Source of the DNA: Planktothrix sp. UBA8402
GTDB taxonomy: Bacteria; Cyanobacteriota; Cyanobacteriia; Cyanobacteriales; Microcoleaceae
DNA length: 8,095 bases
Reading direction: 5' to 3'
NCBI GenBank assembly: GCA_003456035.1
Contig: DMPJ01000379.1
Span: 4,513 to 12,607 of the forward strand
Shown piece by piece: positions 1-5,898 of this stretch (position 1 is its first letter; each line of letters opens with the position of its first letter). The notes beneath the pieces are model-generated. The model was not told the origin of the DNA, ran no database searches, and saw nothing but the letters and a program-made list of their open reading frames with translations. The position numbers and the translations under genes were made by a program.

Positions 1-780
1 CGAACCTTAATTGTAGCAGAAACTGGAAGTTCAATCAGCTTAATTGAACATTATGCCATCGCCGAAATTATCGGATGTTCTGACCGAGTAAAAGTGCAAT
101 CCTATTTTACCAATGCTGTCACCGAAATCTACCTAGAAGAAAACGCCCAAGTCAACCATACAAGGGTTCAACGGGGTGCAGGAACAGCATTTCATATTGG
201 CAAAAACACTGTTTTTCAAGCTCGAAATAGCCGATATACTTGCCATGCTATTAGTTTAGGATCTAAACTATCTCGCCACAATTTAGAAGTTTATCAACGG
301 GGGGAAGGAACCGAAACCACTCTCAATGGATTAACATTAATTGGCGGTGAACAGTTAGCAGATACCCACAGTTCCATGATGCTGAATCATCAACATGGTA
401 TATTTAATCAAGTCCATAAATGTATTATTGACGACAAGGCACATGGCATTTTTAATGGTAAAGTATTTGTACCACAAACGGCACAGTTCACCAATGCTAA
501 TCAACTGAGTCGAAATTTATTGCTATCTTCAAAAGGAAGAATAGACACTAAACCTCAGTTAGAAATTGTGGCGGATAATGTTAAATGTTCTCACGGCGCC
601 ACCGTCAGTCAATTAGAAGCAGATGAAGTCTTCTATTTGCGAAGTCGAGGGTTAGATGAACAGATGAGTCGTCACCTTTTAATTGATGCTTTTGCGGCTG
701 AAATTCTAGGTAAATTACCATCAGAAACCTTAACCCAAGTTTTATCCCGTTGCGTTTCCTGTCGCACAGAGTTTAGTTAA
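1..780 (+). CDS. sufD: SufD, iron-sulfur cluster assembly scaffold subunit (5' end outside window)
   Basis: The reading frame is open from base 1, so the gene begins upstream; 259 C-terminal residues are present out of roughly 450 usual for SufD. Nothing marks a start here: the frame runs in as [10 protein letters not shown]. SufD forms the SufB-SufC-SufD complex in the cytoplasm, on which Fe-S clusters are built with sulfur supplied by SufS. The sequence shows the beta-helix style core shared by SufB and SufD and the family block V-K-C-S-H-G-A-T (Cys codon 586-588, His codon 592-594); the equivalent Cys and His are functionally important in the E. coli protein. The following block, Y-L-R-S-R-G-L, and the end A-E-I-L-G-K-L-P are also typical. 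SufB is the main alternative, but the immediately downstream sufS fits the cyanobacterial order sufB-C-D-S. It ends in TAA, 76 bases before sufS. Confidence 0.93.
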   Translation, partial: RTLIVAETGSSISLIEHYAIAEIIGCSDRVKVQSYFTNAVTEIYLEENAQVNHTRVQRGAGTAFHIGKNTVFQARNSRYTCHAISLGSKLSRHNLEVYQRGEGTETTLNGLTLIGGEQLADTHSSMMLNHQHGIFNQVHKCIIDDKAHGIFNGKVFVPQTAQFTNANQLSRNLLLSSKGRIDTKPQLEIVADNVKCSHGATVSQLEADEVFYLRSRGLDEQMSRHLLIDAFAAEILGKLPSETLTQVLSRCVSCRTEFS

Positions 781-784
781 CCCC

Positions 785-821
785 AGAAACCGGGTTTCTC
801 AGGATAAAGAACCCGGTTTCT
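785..821. repeat. Palindromic AGAAACCGGGTTTCT-type repeat forming a hairpin
   Basis: The 15-mer at 785-799 (AGAAACCGGGTTTCT) is itself a near-perfect palindrome. It recurs in nearly inverted form at 807-821 (AAGAACCCGGTTTCT). The two copies can pair over about 13 bp, including one G-U, around a 7-base loop (800-806). This style of AGAAACCCGGTTTCT repeat is, from memory, scattered through spacers of many cyanobacterial genomes. Lying in the transcribed sufD-sufS gap without a T-run, it is more likely a mobile or interspersed repeat, or an mRNA processing or stability hairpin, than a terminator. Confidence 0.7.
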
Positions 822-856
822 ATGTCAGTCTCAAATTAGATTTAAGGATATTAAAA

Positions 857-2119
857 ATGATGTTAACTCAAGAAAAAACACTAGCTGAAACCGTCCGTCA
901 AGATTTCCCCATTTTACATCAAGAAATCAACGGTCATCCCTTAGTTTATTTAGATAATGCGGCAACTTCTCAAAAACCCTTGGCGGTATTAAATGCCCTG
1001 CAAGACTATTATCAAAATTATAATTCTAATGTGCATCGAGGGGTTCATGCTTTAAGTGCAAAAGCAACGGATACTTATGAAGCCGCACGGGTGAAAGTTG
1101 CCCAATTTATTAATGCTAAATCCTATCAAGAAATTGTCTATACCCGCAATGCCAGTGAAGCCATTAATATTGTTGCCTATTCTTGGGGATTAAATACTTT
1201 AAAACCCGGAGATGAAATTATTCTCAGTGTCATGGAACATCATAGTAATTTAGTTCCTTGGCAAATGGTGGCCCAAAAAACCGGGGCTGTGATTAAATTT
1301 GTCGAGTTAACAGCAACTCAAGAATTCGATTTAGAACAATTTAAAACCTTAATTTCTGACAAAACCAAATTAGTTTCTATTGTTCATATTTCTAATACGT
1401 TGGGTTGTATTAATCCGATTGAAGAAATTACTCAAATTACTCATAAATACGGTGCGAAAGTATTAATAGATGCTTGCCAAAGTGCGCCCCATACAGCCTT
1501 AGATGTGCAGAAAATTGATTGTGATTGGTTAGTCGCATCGGGTCATAAAATGTGCGCTCCTACTGGTATCGGCTTTTTATATGGCAAATTAGAGGTATTA
1601 GAAGCCATGCCGCCATTTTTTGGTGGTGGAGAAATGATTGCTGAGGTATTTTTAGATCATTTTACAGTGGGAGCATTACCCCATAAATTTGAAGCCGGAA
1701 CTCCTGCTATTGGAGAAGCAATTGCTTTGGGTGCGGCTATTGATTATTTAAGCTCAATTGGTATGGATAAAATAGAAGATTATGAACATGAATTAACCGC
1801 CTATTTATTTGAAAGATTGCGAGAAATTCCCGAATTAAAACTTTATGGCCCCCAACCCAATACCAAGGGAGAAGGGAGAGCCGCCTTAGCTTCTTTTAGC
1901 GTTGATGGTATTCATGCAAATGATTTATCAACCATGTTAGATGATGCCGGGGTTGCTATTCGTTCAGGACATCATTGTACCCAACCTTTACATCGTTATT
2001 TAGGTTTAAATTCTAGCGCCAGAGCCAGTTTATATTTCTACAATACTAAACAAGAAATTGATGTTTTTATTGTAGCATTAAAAGAGGCGATCGCGTTTTT
2101 TAAAGAAATAATTGGTTAA
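857..2119 (+). CDS. sufS: SufS, type II cysteine desulfurase
   Basis: This PLP-dependent enzyme converts L-cysteine to L-alanine and passes the sulfur, as a persulfide on its active-site cysteine, to the SufBCD scaffold in the cytoplasm. At 420 residues it is full length for the family. Near the N-terminus [13 protein letters not shown] and V-H-R-G-V-H are class V aminotransferase hallmarks; [10 protein letters not shown] follows. The PLP-binding lysine is K231 in S-G-H-K-M, and the catalytic cysteine is C374 in R-S-G-H-H-C-T-Q-P. The R-x-G-H-H-C loop marks the SufS/CsdA (type II) branch rather than IscS/NifS. Two ATGs are adjacent (857 and 860). AAGGA at 844-848 is 8 bases before the first, which I take as the start; the second would shorten the protein by one residue. 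It is the last suf gene here: the downstream spacer is long and the next ORF is on the other strand. Confidence 0.96.
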   Translation: MMLTQEKTLAETVRQDFPILHQEINGHPLVYLDNAATSQKPLAVLNALQDYYQNYNSNVHRGVHALSAKATDTYEAARVKVAQFINAKSYQEIVYTRNASEAINIVAYSWGLNTLKPGDEIILSVMEHHSNLVPWQMVAQKTGAVIKFVELTATQEFDLEQFKTLISDKTKLVSIVHISNTLGCINPIEEITQITHKYGAKVLIDACQSAPHTALDVQKIDCDWLVASGHKMCAPTGIGFLYGKLEVLEAMPPFFGGGEMIAEVFLDHFTVGALPHKFEAGTPAIGEAIALGAAIDYLSSIGMDKIEDYEHELTAYLFERLREIPELKLYGPQPNTKGEGRAALASFSVDGIHANDLSTMLDDAGVAIRSGHHCTQPLHRYLGLNSSARASLYFYNTKQEIDVFIVALKEAIAFFKEIIG

Positions 2120-2137
2120 ATAATTATTATTGGGGAT

Positions 2138-2162
2138 GGTGCGTGCGCGGGGCTTACGCACC
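2138..2162. repeat. GGTGCGT/ACGCACC inverted repeat downstream of sufS
   Basis: Perfect 7-base arms, GGTGCGT at 2138-2144 and ACGCACC at 2156-2162, flank an 11-base GC-rich loop. The element starts 18 bases after the sufS stop and is followed by CTACG. The pattern 'GGTGCGT..ACGCACCCTAC' is, from memory, a recurrent cyanobacterial intergenic repeat. No strong T-run follows directly (ATTTGTTTTT begins at 2168), so it could slow or end sufS transcription, but a repeat label is safer. Confidence 0.55.
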
Positions 2163-2273
2163 CTACGATTTGTTTTTATATTCTCAAACCGATGATTGTG
2201 ACGATTTAGGGTAAGTTTGAAATCAGATATTGATGAGAAAAATTTCATAAAATAGAACTCAATTTTTAGGGAA

Positions 2274-2294
2274 CCTCTATCTATGGGATAGAGG
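2274..2294. repeat. Perfect 8-bp hairpin of unknown role
   Basis: CCTCTATC (2274-2281) and GATAGAGG (2287-2294) are perfect complements around a 5-base loop. No T-run follows on either strand within a few bases, so it does not look like a classical terminator. It lies between the convergent sufS gene and the small minus-strand ORF, where a transcript-end or stabilising hairpin would be reasonable. Confidence 0.45.
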
Positions 2295-2309
2295 GATTGT
2301 TCATTCCCC

Positions 2310-2335
2310 AAAAACAGTCTAGGTTAACCGAGTCT
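2310..2335 (-). terminator. Terminator-like palindrome at the end of the small minus-strand ORF
   Basis: Bases 2316-2335 form an imperfect palindrome with AGTCT at both ends and GGTTAACC in the middle; two mismatches interrupt the stem. Read on the minus strand it is followed by G and then five Ts (AAAAA at 2310-2314 on the plus strand). It overlaps the stop codon of the ORF at 2334-2489, as expected for an intrinsic terminator of that gene. The stem is weak because of the mismatches. Confidence 0.35.
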
Positions 2336-2489
2336 ATTTGATAATTTCTTGAGACAGAACAATTTTTCCCGTCTGCATTTGAGATGCTACTCCCGTTGAT
2401 GATACTGGTTTAGAGCTTAACCAGTTTACACCAAATTGCAAATGCAGAGACAACGTTATAAAGGCCGCTAACAATAATTTTTCTAACAT
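2334..2489 (-). CDS. Small membrane or secreted protein, 51 aa, unknown function
   Basis: On the minus strand, ATG at 2489-2487 opens a 51-codon frame ending in TAG at 2336-2334. The product begins M-L-E-K-L-L-L-A-A-F-I-T-L-S-L-H-L and ends S-Q-E-I-I-K. Residues 3-20 are hydrophobic after a short charged start, so a membrane anchor or uncleaved signal is likely; the remaining ~30 residues are polar, with Ser, Thr and Gln, and contain no cysteine. I do not recognise the family. Support for it being real: GAGGTG (2505-2500) and GGAG (2499-2496) lie at suitable Shine-Dalgarno distances, and a terminator-like palindrome overlaps the stop. It is convergent with sufS and divergent from the Ycf66 gene. 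Against it: the length is small enough to arise by chance, and there is no visible homology. Confidence 0.5.
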   Translation of the reverse strand: MLEKLLLAAFITLSLHLQFGVNWLSSKPVSSTGVASQMQTGKIVLSQEIIK

Positions 2490-2495
2490 AATTAA

Positions 2496-2505
2496 CTCCC
2501 ACCTC
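2496..2505 (-). promoter_or_regulatory. Strong Shine-Dalgarno sequence for the small minus-strand ORF
   Basis: Read on the minus strand the ten bases are GAGGTGGGAG. GAGGTG is an exact match to six bases of the anti-SD complement and sits 10 bases before the ATG at 2489; the GGAG that follows is 6 bases before it. Several genes in this window have no recognisable SD, so this one is a notable argument for translation of the 51-codon ORF. Confidence 0.5.
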
Positions 2506-2636
2506 AAAAAAAATCTGACCGCACCCTCGAATCGTATCTATATCTATATTAATGAGACGACGTTTCTTTTCAGTATGATTCCCTACAATGTCTATAAGTG
2601 ATAGAATTCACATTAAATTATGATCTGAATCACAAA

Positions 2637-2693
2637 CCGTCAAGAGTCAATCGTCAACACCTCAACGGCTAACCGTCAACCGTTAACGCTAAA
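2637..2693. repeat. Degenerate heptamer repeats (GTCAANN type)
   Basis: GTCAA-like cores begin at 2639, 2646, 2653, 2661 (CTCAA), 2668 (GCTAA), 2675, 2682 (GTTAA) and 2688 (GCTAA). The steps are mostly 7 bases, with one of 8 and one of 6. This matches the short tandemly repeated heptamers known from filamentous cyanobacteria, here well decayed. On the minus strand each GTCAA reads TTGAC, resembling a -35 core. The array ends 40 bases before the ATG of the Ycf66 gene, close enough to overlap its promoter. Confidence 0.6.
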
Positions 2694-2733
2694 ATAACGG
2701 AATAGAGGTTTTTTGATAGAGTGAGAGAGAAAA

Positions 2734-3903
2734 ATGCTGGCATATATTCTAGCGATCACAGTGGGTTTAGCAAGTTTTGGCCTTTATATGGCCGCCTTCT
2801 TCTTTCCAGAAGTTCACCGCAAAAGTGATTTCGTCTGGAGTGGAGTAGGATTGTTTTATGGACTAATTCTGTGGGCCTGTGCGGGACGGATTACCGGAGC
2901 CGTGCTGTTAGGTCAGGTGGCGAGTGTGTCCCTGTTGGTTTGGTTGGGATGGGAGGTTCTGACCCTACGACGAACCGCAACCCCCGTCACGGAACAAACC
3001 CCAATTCCGGCGAAGTTGAAACAACGAGTCAACGGTTTGATTGGTGTTCGGTCTCCGGTGATTTTTCCTGAGCCTGTACAGGATATCGTTACTACTCCCG
3101 AACCCGTCCCCCAGAGCAAATCAGTGGTGTCTGAAACCCCTGTAGCAACCCAGGAACAACCCGAACCAGAAGTTATTTCCCCATCCCCAGAAATTTTAGA
3201 AGAACCTCCGTTCCCCCCTATCACCCAAGAACAGAGTCTTCCTGAAGTTGAAGAAACACCGTCGGTGACTCCCTCAACTTCAGACACCCGCGCAGAAACA
3301 CCCAAGGTCGAAGCAGAAAAACCGATAGTTACTCCCAAGGTCAAGACTGCAAAAACGACTTCTACAACCCAGAAATCTATCCCGGCGCTTGTTGGAGCTT
3401 TATCGGGTTTTATTGGTAATCTAACGGGTTTATTTAATAAAAAACCTAAAACCAAAACTTCCAATAAATCTAAATCTCCAGAACCTACTCCTGTTCCCCC
3501 CGCTTCAACGGTTGTAGAGGAGATTCAGACGGTTGTTGCTGATTCGGAATTTGCGGAATTTGAGGATATAAAAATCACGGTTGTTGAGGAGATTTCCACG
3601 CCGGAAAATGTTATTATTGAACCCGAAATTATAGAAGAAGTTGATCAACCAACGCCTTCACCTTTTGAACAAATTGTCAATCCCCAGGTTGAAGTTGTTG
3701 TGGAAATAATCACAGAACAGGTTAATCCTATAGTTGAGGAAATTCAGGAATCTGTGATTGTAGAAATATCCTCCGAGACTGATAATTTAGAAACGGGAAA
3801 TATTGAGGAAGTGATTACAATTTCTAAAATTGAAACAACTTCAGAGGAAACAATTCCTCCCCCATTAGTTACTCCCGAACCTGCTAACCCTGATCAGAAA
3901 TAA
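2734..3903 (+). CDS. Ycf66-family membrane protein with long acidic tail
   Basis: The N-terminal ~80 residues are a clear Ycf66 domain: M-L-A-Y-I-L-A-I-T-V-G-L-A-S-F-G-L-Y-M-A, then F-F-P-E-V-H-R-K and D-F-V-W-S-G-V-G-L-F-Y-G-L-I-L-W. Three membrane segments are likely at about 2-24, 34-50 and 53-76, ending in a basic L-R-R. The family occurs in cyanobacteria and some plastids; its role is not established. Residues ~85-389 are low complexity, rich in Pro, Glu, Val, Thr and Ile, and strongly acidic overall. One basic or amphipathic patch interrupts this: S-I-P-A-L-V-G-A-L-S-G-F-I-G-N-L-T-G-L-F at 215-234, followed by a Lys-rich stretch to 248. Length varies widely in this family because of such tails. 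The start is supported by the conserved N-terminus; GAGAGAG (about 2724-2730) is a poor SD. The YkgJ-type gene starts 21 bases after the stop, so the two may be co-transcribed. Confidence 0.85.
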   Translation: MLAYILAITVGLASFGLYMAAFFFPEVHRKSDFVWSGVGLFYGLILWACAGRITGAVLLGQVASVSLLVWLGWEVLTLRRTATPVTEQTPIPAKLKQRVNGLIGVRSPVIFPEPVQDIVTTPEPVPQSKSVVSETPVATQEQPEPEVISPSPEILEEPPFPPITQEQSLPEVEETPSVTPSTSDTRAETPKVEAEKPIVTPKVKTAKTTSTTQKSIPALVGALSGFIGNLTGLFNKKPKTKTSNKSKSPEPTPVPPASTVVEEIQTVVADSEFAEFEDIKITVVEEISTPENVIIEPEIIEEVDQPTPSPFEQIVNPQVEVVVEIITEQVNPIVEEIQESVIVEISSETDNLETGNIEEVITISKIETTSEETIPPPLVTPEPANPDQK

Positions 3904-3924
3904 GCGCGAATCTAATCCAGAATT

Positions 3925-4281
3925 ATGACCAATTGGCTTTGTATCAAACAATGTGGGGCTTGCTGTTATCTCGAACCCAGTGAACGTCCTGAATTAGATC
4001 AATATTTAGCCCCGAAAGACTTACAATTATATTTAAGTTTAGTCGGGGAAGATGGATGGTGTATTAATTTTGATTCTGAAACCAAAGAATGCAAGATTTA
4101 TGATCATCGCCCCCGATTTTGTCGGGTAGAATCCGATGTTTTTCAGGAATTATATGGAATTGAAGCGTCAGAATTAAACGATTTTGCGATTGATTGTTGT
4201 CAACAACAAATTGAAGGCGTCTATGGGGATTATTCCCCGGAAATGGAGCGTTTTAATCAAACGGTCGGGTATGAATTCTAG
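3925..4281 (+). CDS. YkgJ-type cysteine-cluster protein (UPF0153), 118 aa
   Basis: This small, soluble, probably metal-binding protein carries the family signature C-x3-C-x2-C-C at its N-terminus (C6, C10, C13, C14 in C-I-K-Q-C-G-A-C-C). Further cysteines follow at C46 (G-W-C), C56 (K-E-C-K-I-Y-D-H-R-P), C66 (P-R-F-C-R-V) and the pair C91-C92. The block C-x-I-Y-x-x-R-P-x-x-C-R is typical of the family, thought to bind zinc or an Fe-S cluster; no reaction is established. Full length is about 110-130 residues, so it appears complete. No SD is visible before the ATG at 3925, and the 21-base gap after the Ycf66 stop suggests read-through from that gene. No membrane segment or signal peptide is present. 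Confidence 0.85.
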   Translation: MTNWLCIKQCGACCYLEPSERPELDQYLAPKDLQLYLSLVGEDGWCINFDSETKECKIYDHRPRFCRVESDVFQELYGIEASELNDFAIDCCQQQIEGVYGDYSPEMERFNQTVGYEF

Positions 4282-4371
4282 GGACTTTCCCAGTTTTCTA
4301 TTGCGGATGGGGTAAAATATGAAAAGATTATGATATAGTTTTAATATTACCCCAACCGTCAACCAATGATG

Positions 4372-4543
4372 AACACAGATTCAAGAGGATTAAGCGGATT
4401 TCACAGATTACGTTCCTTGCTTCGCTCAAGATTTATTTAGTGCGAAGCTCTTAGCGTAATCCGCGCCATCATATTAATCCGTATTAATCATTGTCAAACG
4501 AAGGCAAAAAACGTAATCCGTGAAATCAGTGAAATCAGTGTTT
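4372..4543. repeat. Imperfect inverted repeat (MITE-like) filling the spacer and entering the next gene
   Basis: The left arm (4372-4412, starting AACACAGATT and ending CACAGATTACG) and the right arm (4512-4543, starting CGTAATCCGTG and ending CAGTGTTT) are inverted copies. The innermost 17 bases (4396-4412 against 4512-4528) match at 15 positions, and the outermost 10 at 9. Inside lies a second inverted repeat: GCTTCGC 4419-4425 with GCGAAGC 4442-4448, and GATTACG 4406-4412 with CGTAATC 4455-4461. The right arm includes a 9-base tandem, GTGAAATCA, twice from 4520 plus a partial third. The 'AACACAGATT..GGATT..CACAGATTACG' motif resembles repeats I recall from many bacterial genomes. No transposase is encoded. 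The right arm overlaps the first codons of the exporter-half gene. Confidence 0.6.
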
Positions 4544-4879
4544 GAAGACCCCGCTAGTAGCCTATCGAATAGCGCTAATCAACAGCAAGATTCGGTAAAA
4601 CCCAATACTGGGAAGATTTTTGTCTCCACATTCATTACTATTTTTTTAGCTGAAATTGGAGATAAAACCCAACTTACCACTTTATTAATGACAGCAGAAT
4701 CCCATAATCCTTGGATCGTTTTTGCCGGGGCGGGAAGCGCATTAGTTTTAACCAGTTTCCTAGGGGTTTTAGTCGGACAATGGTTAGCTTCTCGAATTTC
4801 CCCCCGAACCTTGGAACTGGCTGCTGGTAGCAGTTTATTATTGATTTCGGTGCTATTATTTTGGGAAGTTTTACACTAA
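4520..4879 (+). CDS. Half-size UPF0016/GDT1-family cation exporter, first subunit
   Basis: A small membrane protein with one E-I-G-D-K-T motif (residues 45-50 if numbered from GTG 4520) in the first of three predicted helices (about 32-54, 64-88, 98-115). UPF0016/TMEM165/GDT1 proteins, including the Mn2+ exporter Mnx of Synechocystis, have two such motifs in six helices. This gene encodes one half and the next gene the other, so the active form should be a heteromer in the plasma or thylakoid membrane. Blocks I-F-L-A-E-I-G-D-K-T-Q-L and S-F-L-G-V-L-V-G-Q are diagnostic. The start is uncertain: an in-frame TAA at 4514-4516 limits it; GTGs at 4520, 4529 and 4538 are candidates, all within the repeat; there is no SD, and the only internal Met follows the motif. 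About 30 polar residues precede the first helix. The next half starts 19 bases after the stop. The substrate is inferred from the family. Confidence 0.87.
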   Translation: MKSVKSVFEDPASSLSNSANQQQDSVKPNTGKIFVSTFITIFLAEIGDKTQLTTLLMTAESHNPWIVFAGAGSALVLTSFLGVLVGQWLASRISPRTLELAAGSSLLLISVLLFWEVLH

Positions 4880-4898
4880 ATAAGTTATAATTAAATCT

Positions 4899-5198
4899 AT
4901 GGATTTTCAACTATTAGGATTGACTTTTATCACGGTTTTTCTATCAGAATTAGGGGATAAAAGTCAAGTGGCTGCGATCGCTCTTAGTGGGACTAGCAAA
5001 TCCCCCCGGTCGATCTTTTTTGGTACAGCCGCCGCCCTATTATTAGCTAGTTTCCTGGGTGTGATCGTGGGACAAGGAGTGGCAGAAGTTCTACCCACTC
5101 ACCTAGTTAAAATAGCCGCAGCCATCGGTTTTGCGGTATTAGGAATTCGGTTATTATGGTTTAATCAAGAGGAAAATATAGAAATAAAGAAGCCATAG
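4899..5198 (+). CDS. Half-size UPF0016/GDT1-family cation exporter, second subunit
   Basis: A 99-residue partner of the preceding gene. The motif E-L-G-D-K-S is at residues 17-22, in helix one (about 5-29); further helices lie at about 37-62 and 69-88, and the tail is short and charged (E-E-N-I-E-I-K-K-P). S-F-L-G-V-I-V-G-Q repeats the corresponding block of the first half, showing the internal duplication typical of the family. The ATG starts almost at the first helix, as expected for a half-length protein. There is no clear SD; translation coupled to the upstream gene, 19 bases away, is likely. The natural reading is a subunit of a heteromeric Mn2+ (or Ca2+)/H+ exporter. An old frameshift in a single gene is unlikely, because the first half ends with its own stop and this one has its own ATG and no sign of linker decay. 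Confidence 0.9.
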   Translation: MDFQLLGLTFITVFLSELGDKSQVAAIALSGTSKSPRSIFFGTAAALLLASFLGVIVGQGVAEVLPTHLVKIAAAIGFAVLGIRLLWFNQEENIEIKKP

Positions 5199-5220
5199 AC
5201 GGATACTGCTAACGTTAACG

Positions 5221-5898
5221 ATGAAAATCTTATTAGTAGAAGACGATGAGCAAATTGCTGAAGCATTAGAGCAAGTTCTGACCGACAAACAGCATTATAT
5301 TGTCGATGCTGTTGGGGATGGTGAACTGGCGTGGCAGTTGATTGAATCCTCTGCTTATGATTTAATTGTATTAGATATTATGCTCCCCAAACTAGATGGG
5401 ATTAGTTTGTGCCAGAGATTGCGAAGAAATGGCCATAAGACTCCTGTTCTGATGCTGACGGCAAGGGATGGCAGCAGTGATCGGGTTATGGGTCTGGATG
5501 TAGGAGCCGATGATTATGTAGTTAAACCCTTTGACCTGCCGGAATTACTCGCGCGAATCCGAGCCCTAATGCGTCGGGGTAGCACCACCCAAACACCCCT
5601 ACTAGAAACAAATGGATTATCGCTGAATCCCAGCAATTGTCAAGTCACCTATCAGGGACAACCACTCAACCTGACTCCCAAAGAATACGGTTTATTAGAC
5701 TTACTCCTGAGACATAAAGGACAAGTGCTCAGTCGGGCCACAATCATTGACCATTTGTGGTCACTGGACGAGCCACCCATGGAAGAAACGGTGAAAGTTC
5801 ATCTCAAAGCATTGCGAAGAAAATTAAGGGCCGCAGGTGCGCCAGCGAATTTGATAGAAGGTGTTTATGGCTTGGGGTATCGACTTAAACAAAACTAA
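5221..5898 (+). CDS. OmpR/PhoB-family response regulator
   Basis: A 225-residue two-domain transcription factor. The receiver domain (about 1-118) has the acidic pair D8-D9 in V-E-D-D-E, the phosphoacceptor D52 in L-D-I-M-L-P, the switch T80 and the conserved K102 in V-K-P-F. The winged-helix DNA-binding domain (about 124-225) has L-T-P-K-E-Y-G-L-L-D-L-L-L, E-E-T-V-K-V-H-L-K-A-L-R-R-K-L and the terminal G-V-Y-G-L-G-Y-R-L. The start is fixed by the canonical M-K-I-L-L-V-E-D-D; no SD precedes it. It begins 22 bases after the exporter-half stop, directly behind the palindrome CGTTAACG (5213-5220), and its end overlaps the kinase gene. It resembles the RppA/NrsR and ManR regulators of Synechocystis, but I cannot tell which is closest. 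The context suggests it may control the upstream exporter pair. Confidence 0.94.
   Translation: MKILLVEDDEQIAEALEQVLTDKQHYIVDAVGDGELAWQLIESSAYDLIVLDIMLPKLDGISLCQRLRRNGHKTPVLMLTARDGSSDRVMGLDVGADDYVVKPFDLPELLARIRALMRRGSTTQTPLLETNGLSLNPSNCQVTYQGQPLNLTPKEYGLLDLLLRHKGQVLSRATIIDHLWSLDEPPMEETVKVHLKALRRKLRAAGAPANLIEGVYGLGYRLKQN
5857..5861 (+). promoter_or_regulatory. Shine-Dalgarno that sets the kinase start at ATG 5867
   Basis: GAAGG at 5857-5861, inside the response regulator's last codons, is 5 bases before ATG 5867. It overlaps the alternative GTG at 5861, so it favours the ATG. In-frame downstream candidates (TTG, then GTG-ATG inside the first helix) would remove part or all of the membrane anchor. 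Confidence 0.5.

Larger units (their letters stand above)
2490..2733. other. Divergent intergenic region between the small ORF and the Ycf66 gene
   Basis: This 244-base AT-rich stretch must hold the promoters of both divergent genes. I see an A8 run at 2506-2513, a TATCTA TATCTA TATT microrepeat at 2536-2549, and the heptamer array listed separately. Possible minus-strand boxes are TTGACG (from CGTCAA, 2643-2638) and CATAAT (from ATTATG, 2622-2617), but the 15-base spacing is short. A possible plus-strand -10 box is TAAAAT at 2690-2695, without a convincing -35 box. No promoter is called with confidence. Confidence 0.4.

Noticed and set aside
2078..2311. 77-codon minus-strand frame across the end of sufS
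   Set aside because: It overlaps the conserved sufS 3' end and the intergenic palindrome, has no SD and no recognisable features.
2913..3464. 183-codon open frame on the minus strand inside the Ycf66 gene
   Set aside because: It mirrors the repetitive Pro/Glu/Val/Thr codons of the plus-strand tail, giving a Ser/Gly/Val-rich product with no recognisable domain; the plus strand is a clear Ycf66 gene.
4281..4297. Possible terminator after the YkgJ-type gene (GGGA CTT TCCC followed by AGTTTT)
   Set aside because: The stem is only 4 bp and the T-run is short; a longer GGGGTAA/TTACCCC pair (4309-4315 with 4347-4353) has a 31-base loop and no T-run. Neither is convincing.
4366..4440. Short plus-strand frame starting ATG-ATG and reading N-T-D-S-R-G-L-S-G-F-H-R-L-R
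   Set aside because: It is simply the left arm of the inverted repeat read as codons, under 25 residues and without an SD; such 'MNTD..' frames look like an artefact of this repeat.
4520..5198. The two exporter halves as one gene broken by a frameshift
   Set aside because: The first half ends cleanly after its third helix, the second has its own ATG right before helix one, and a 19-base untranslated gap separates them; this fits a genuine two-subunit arrangement.
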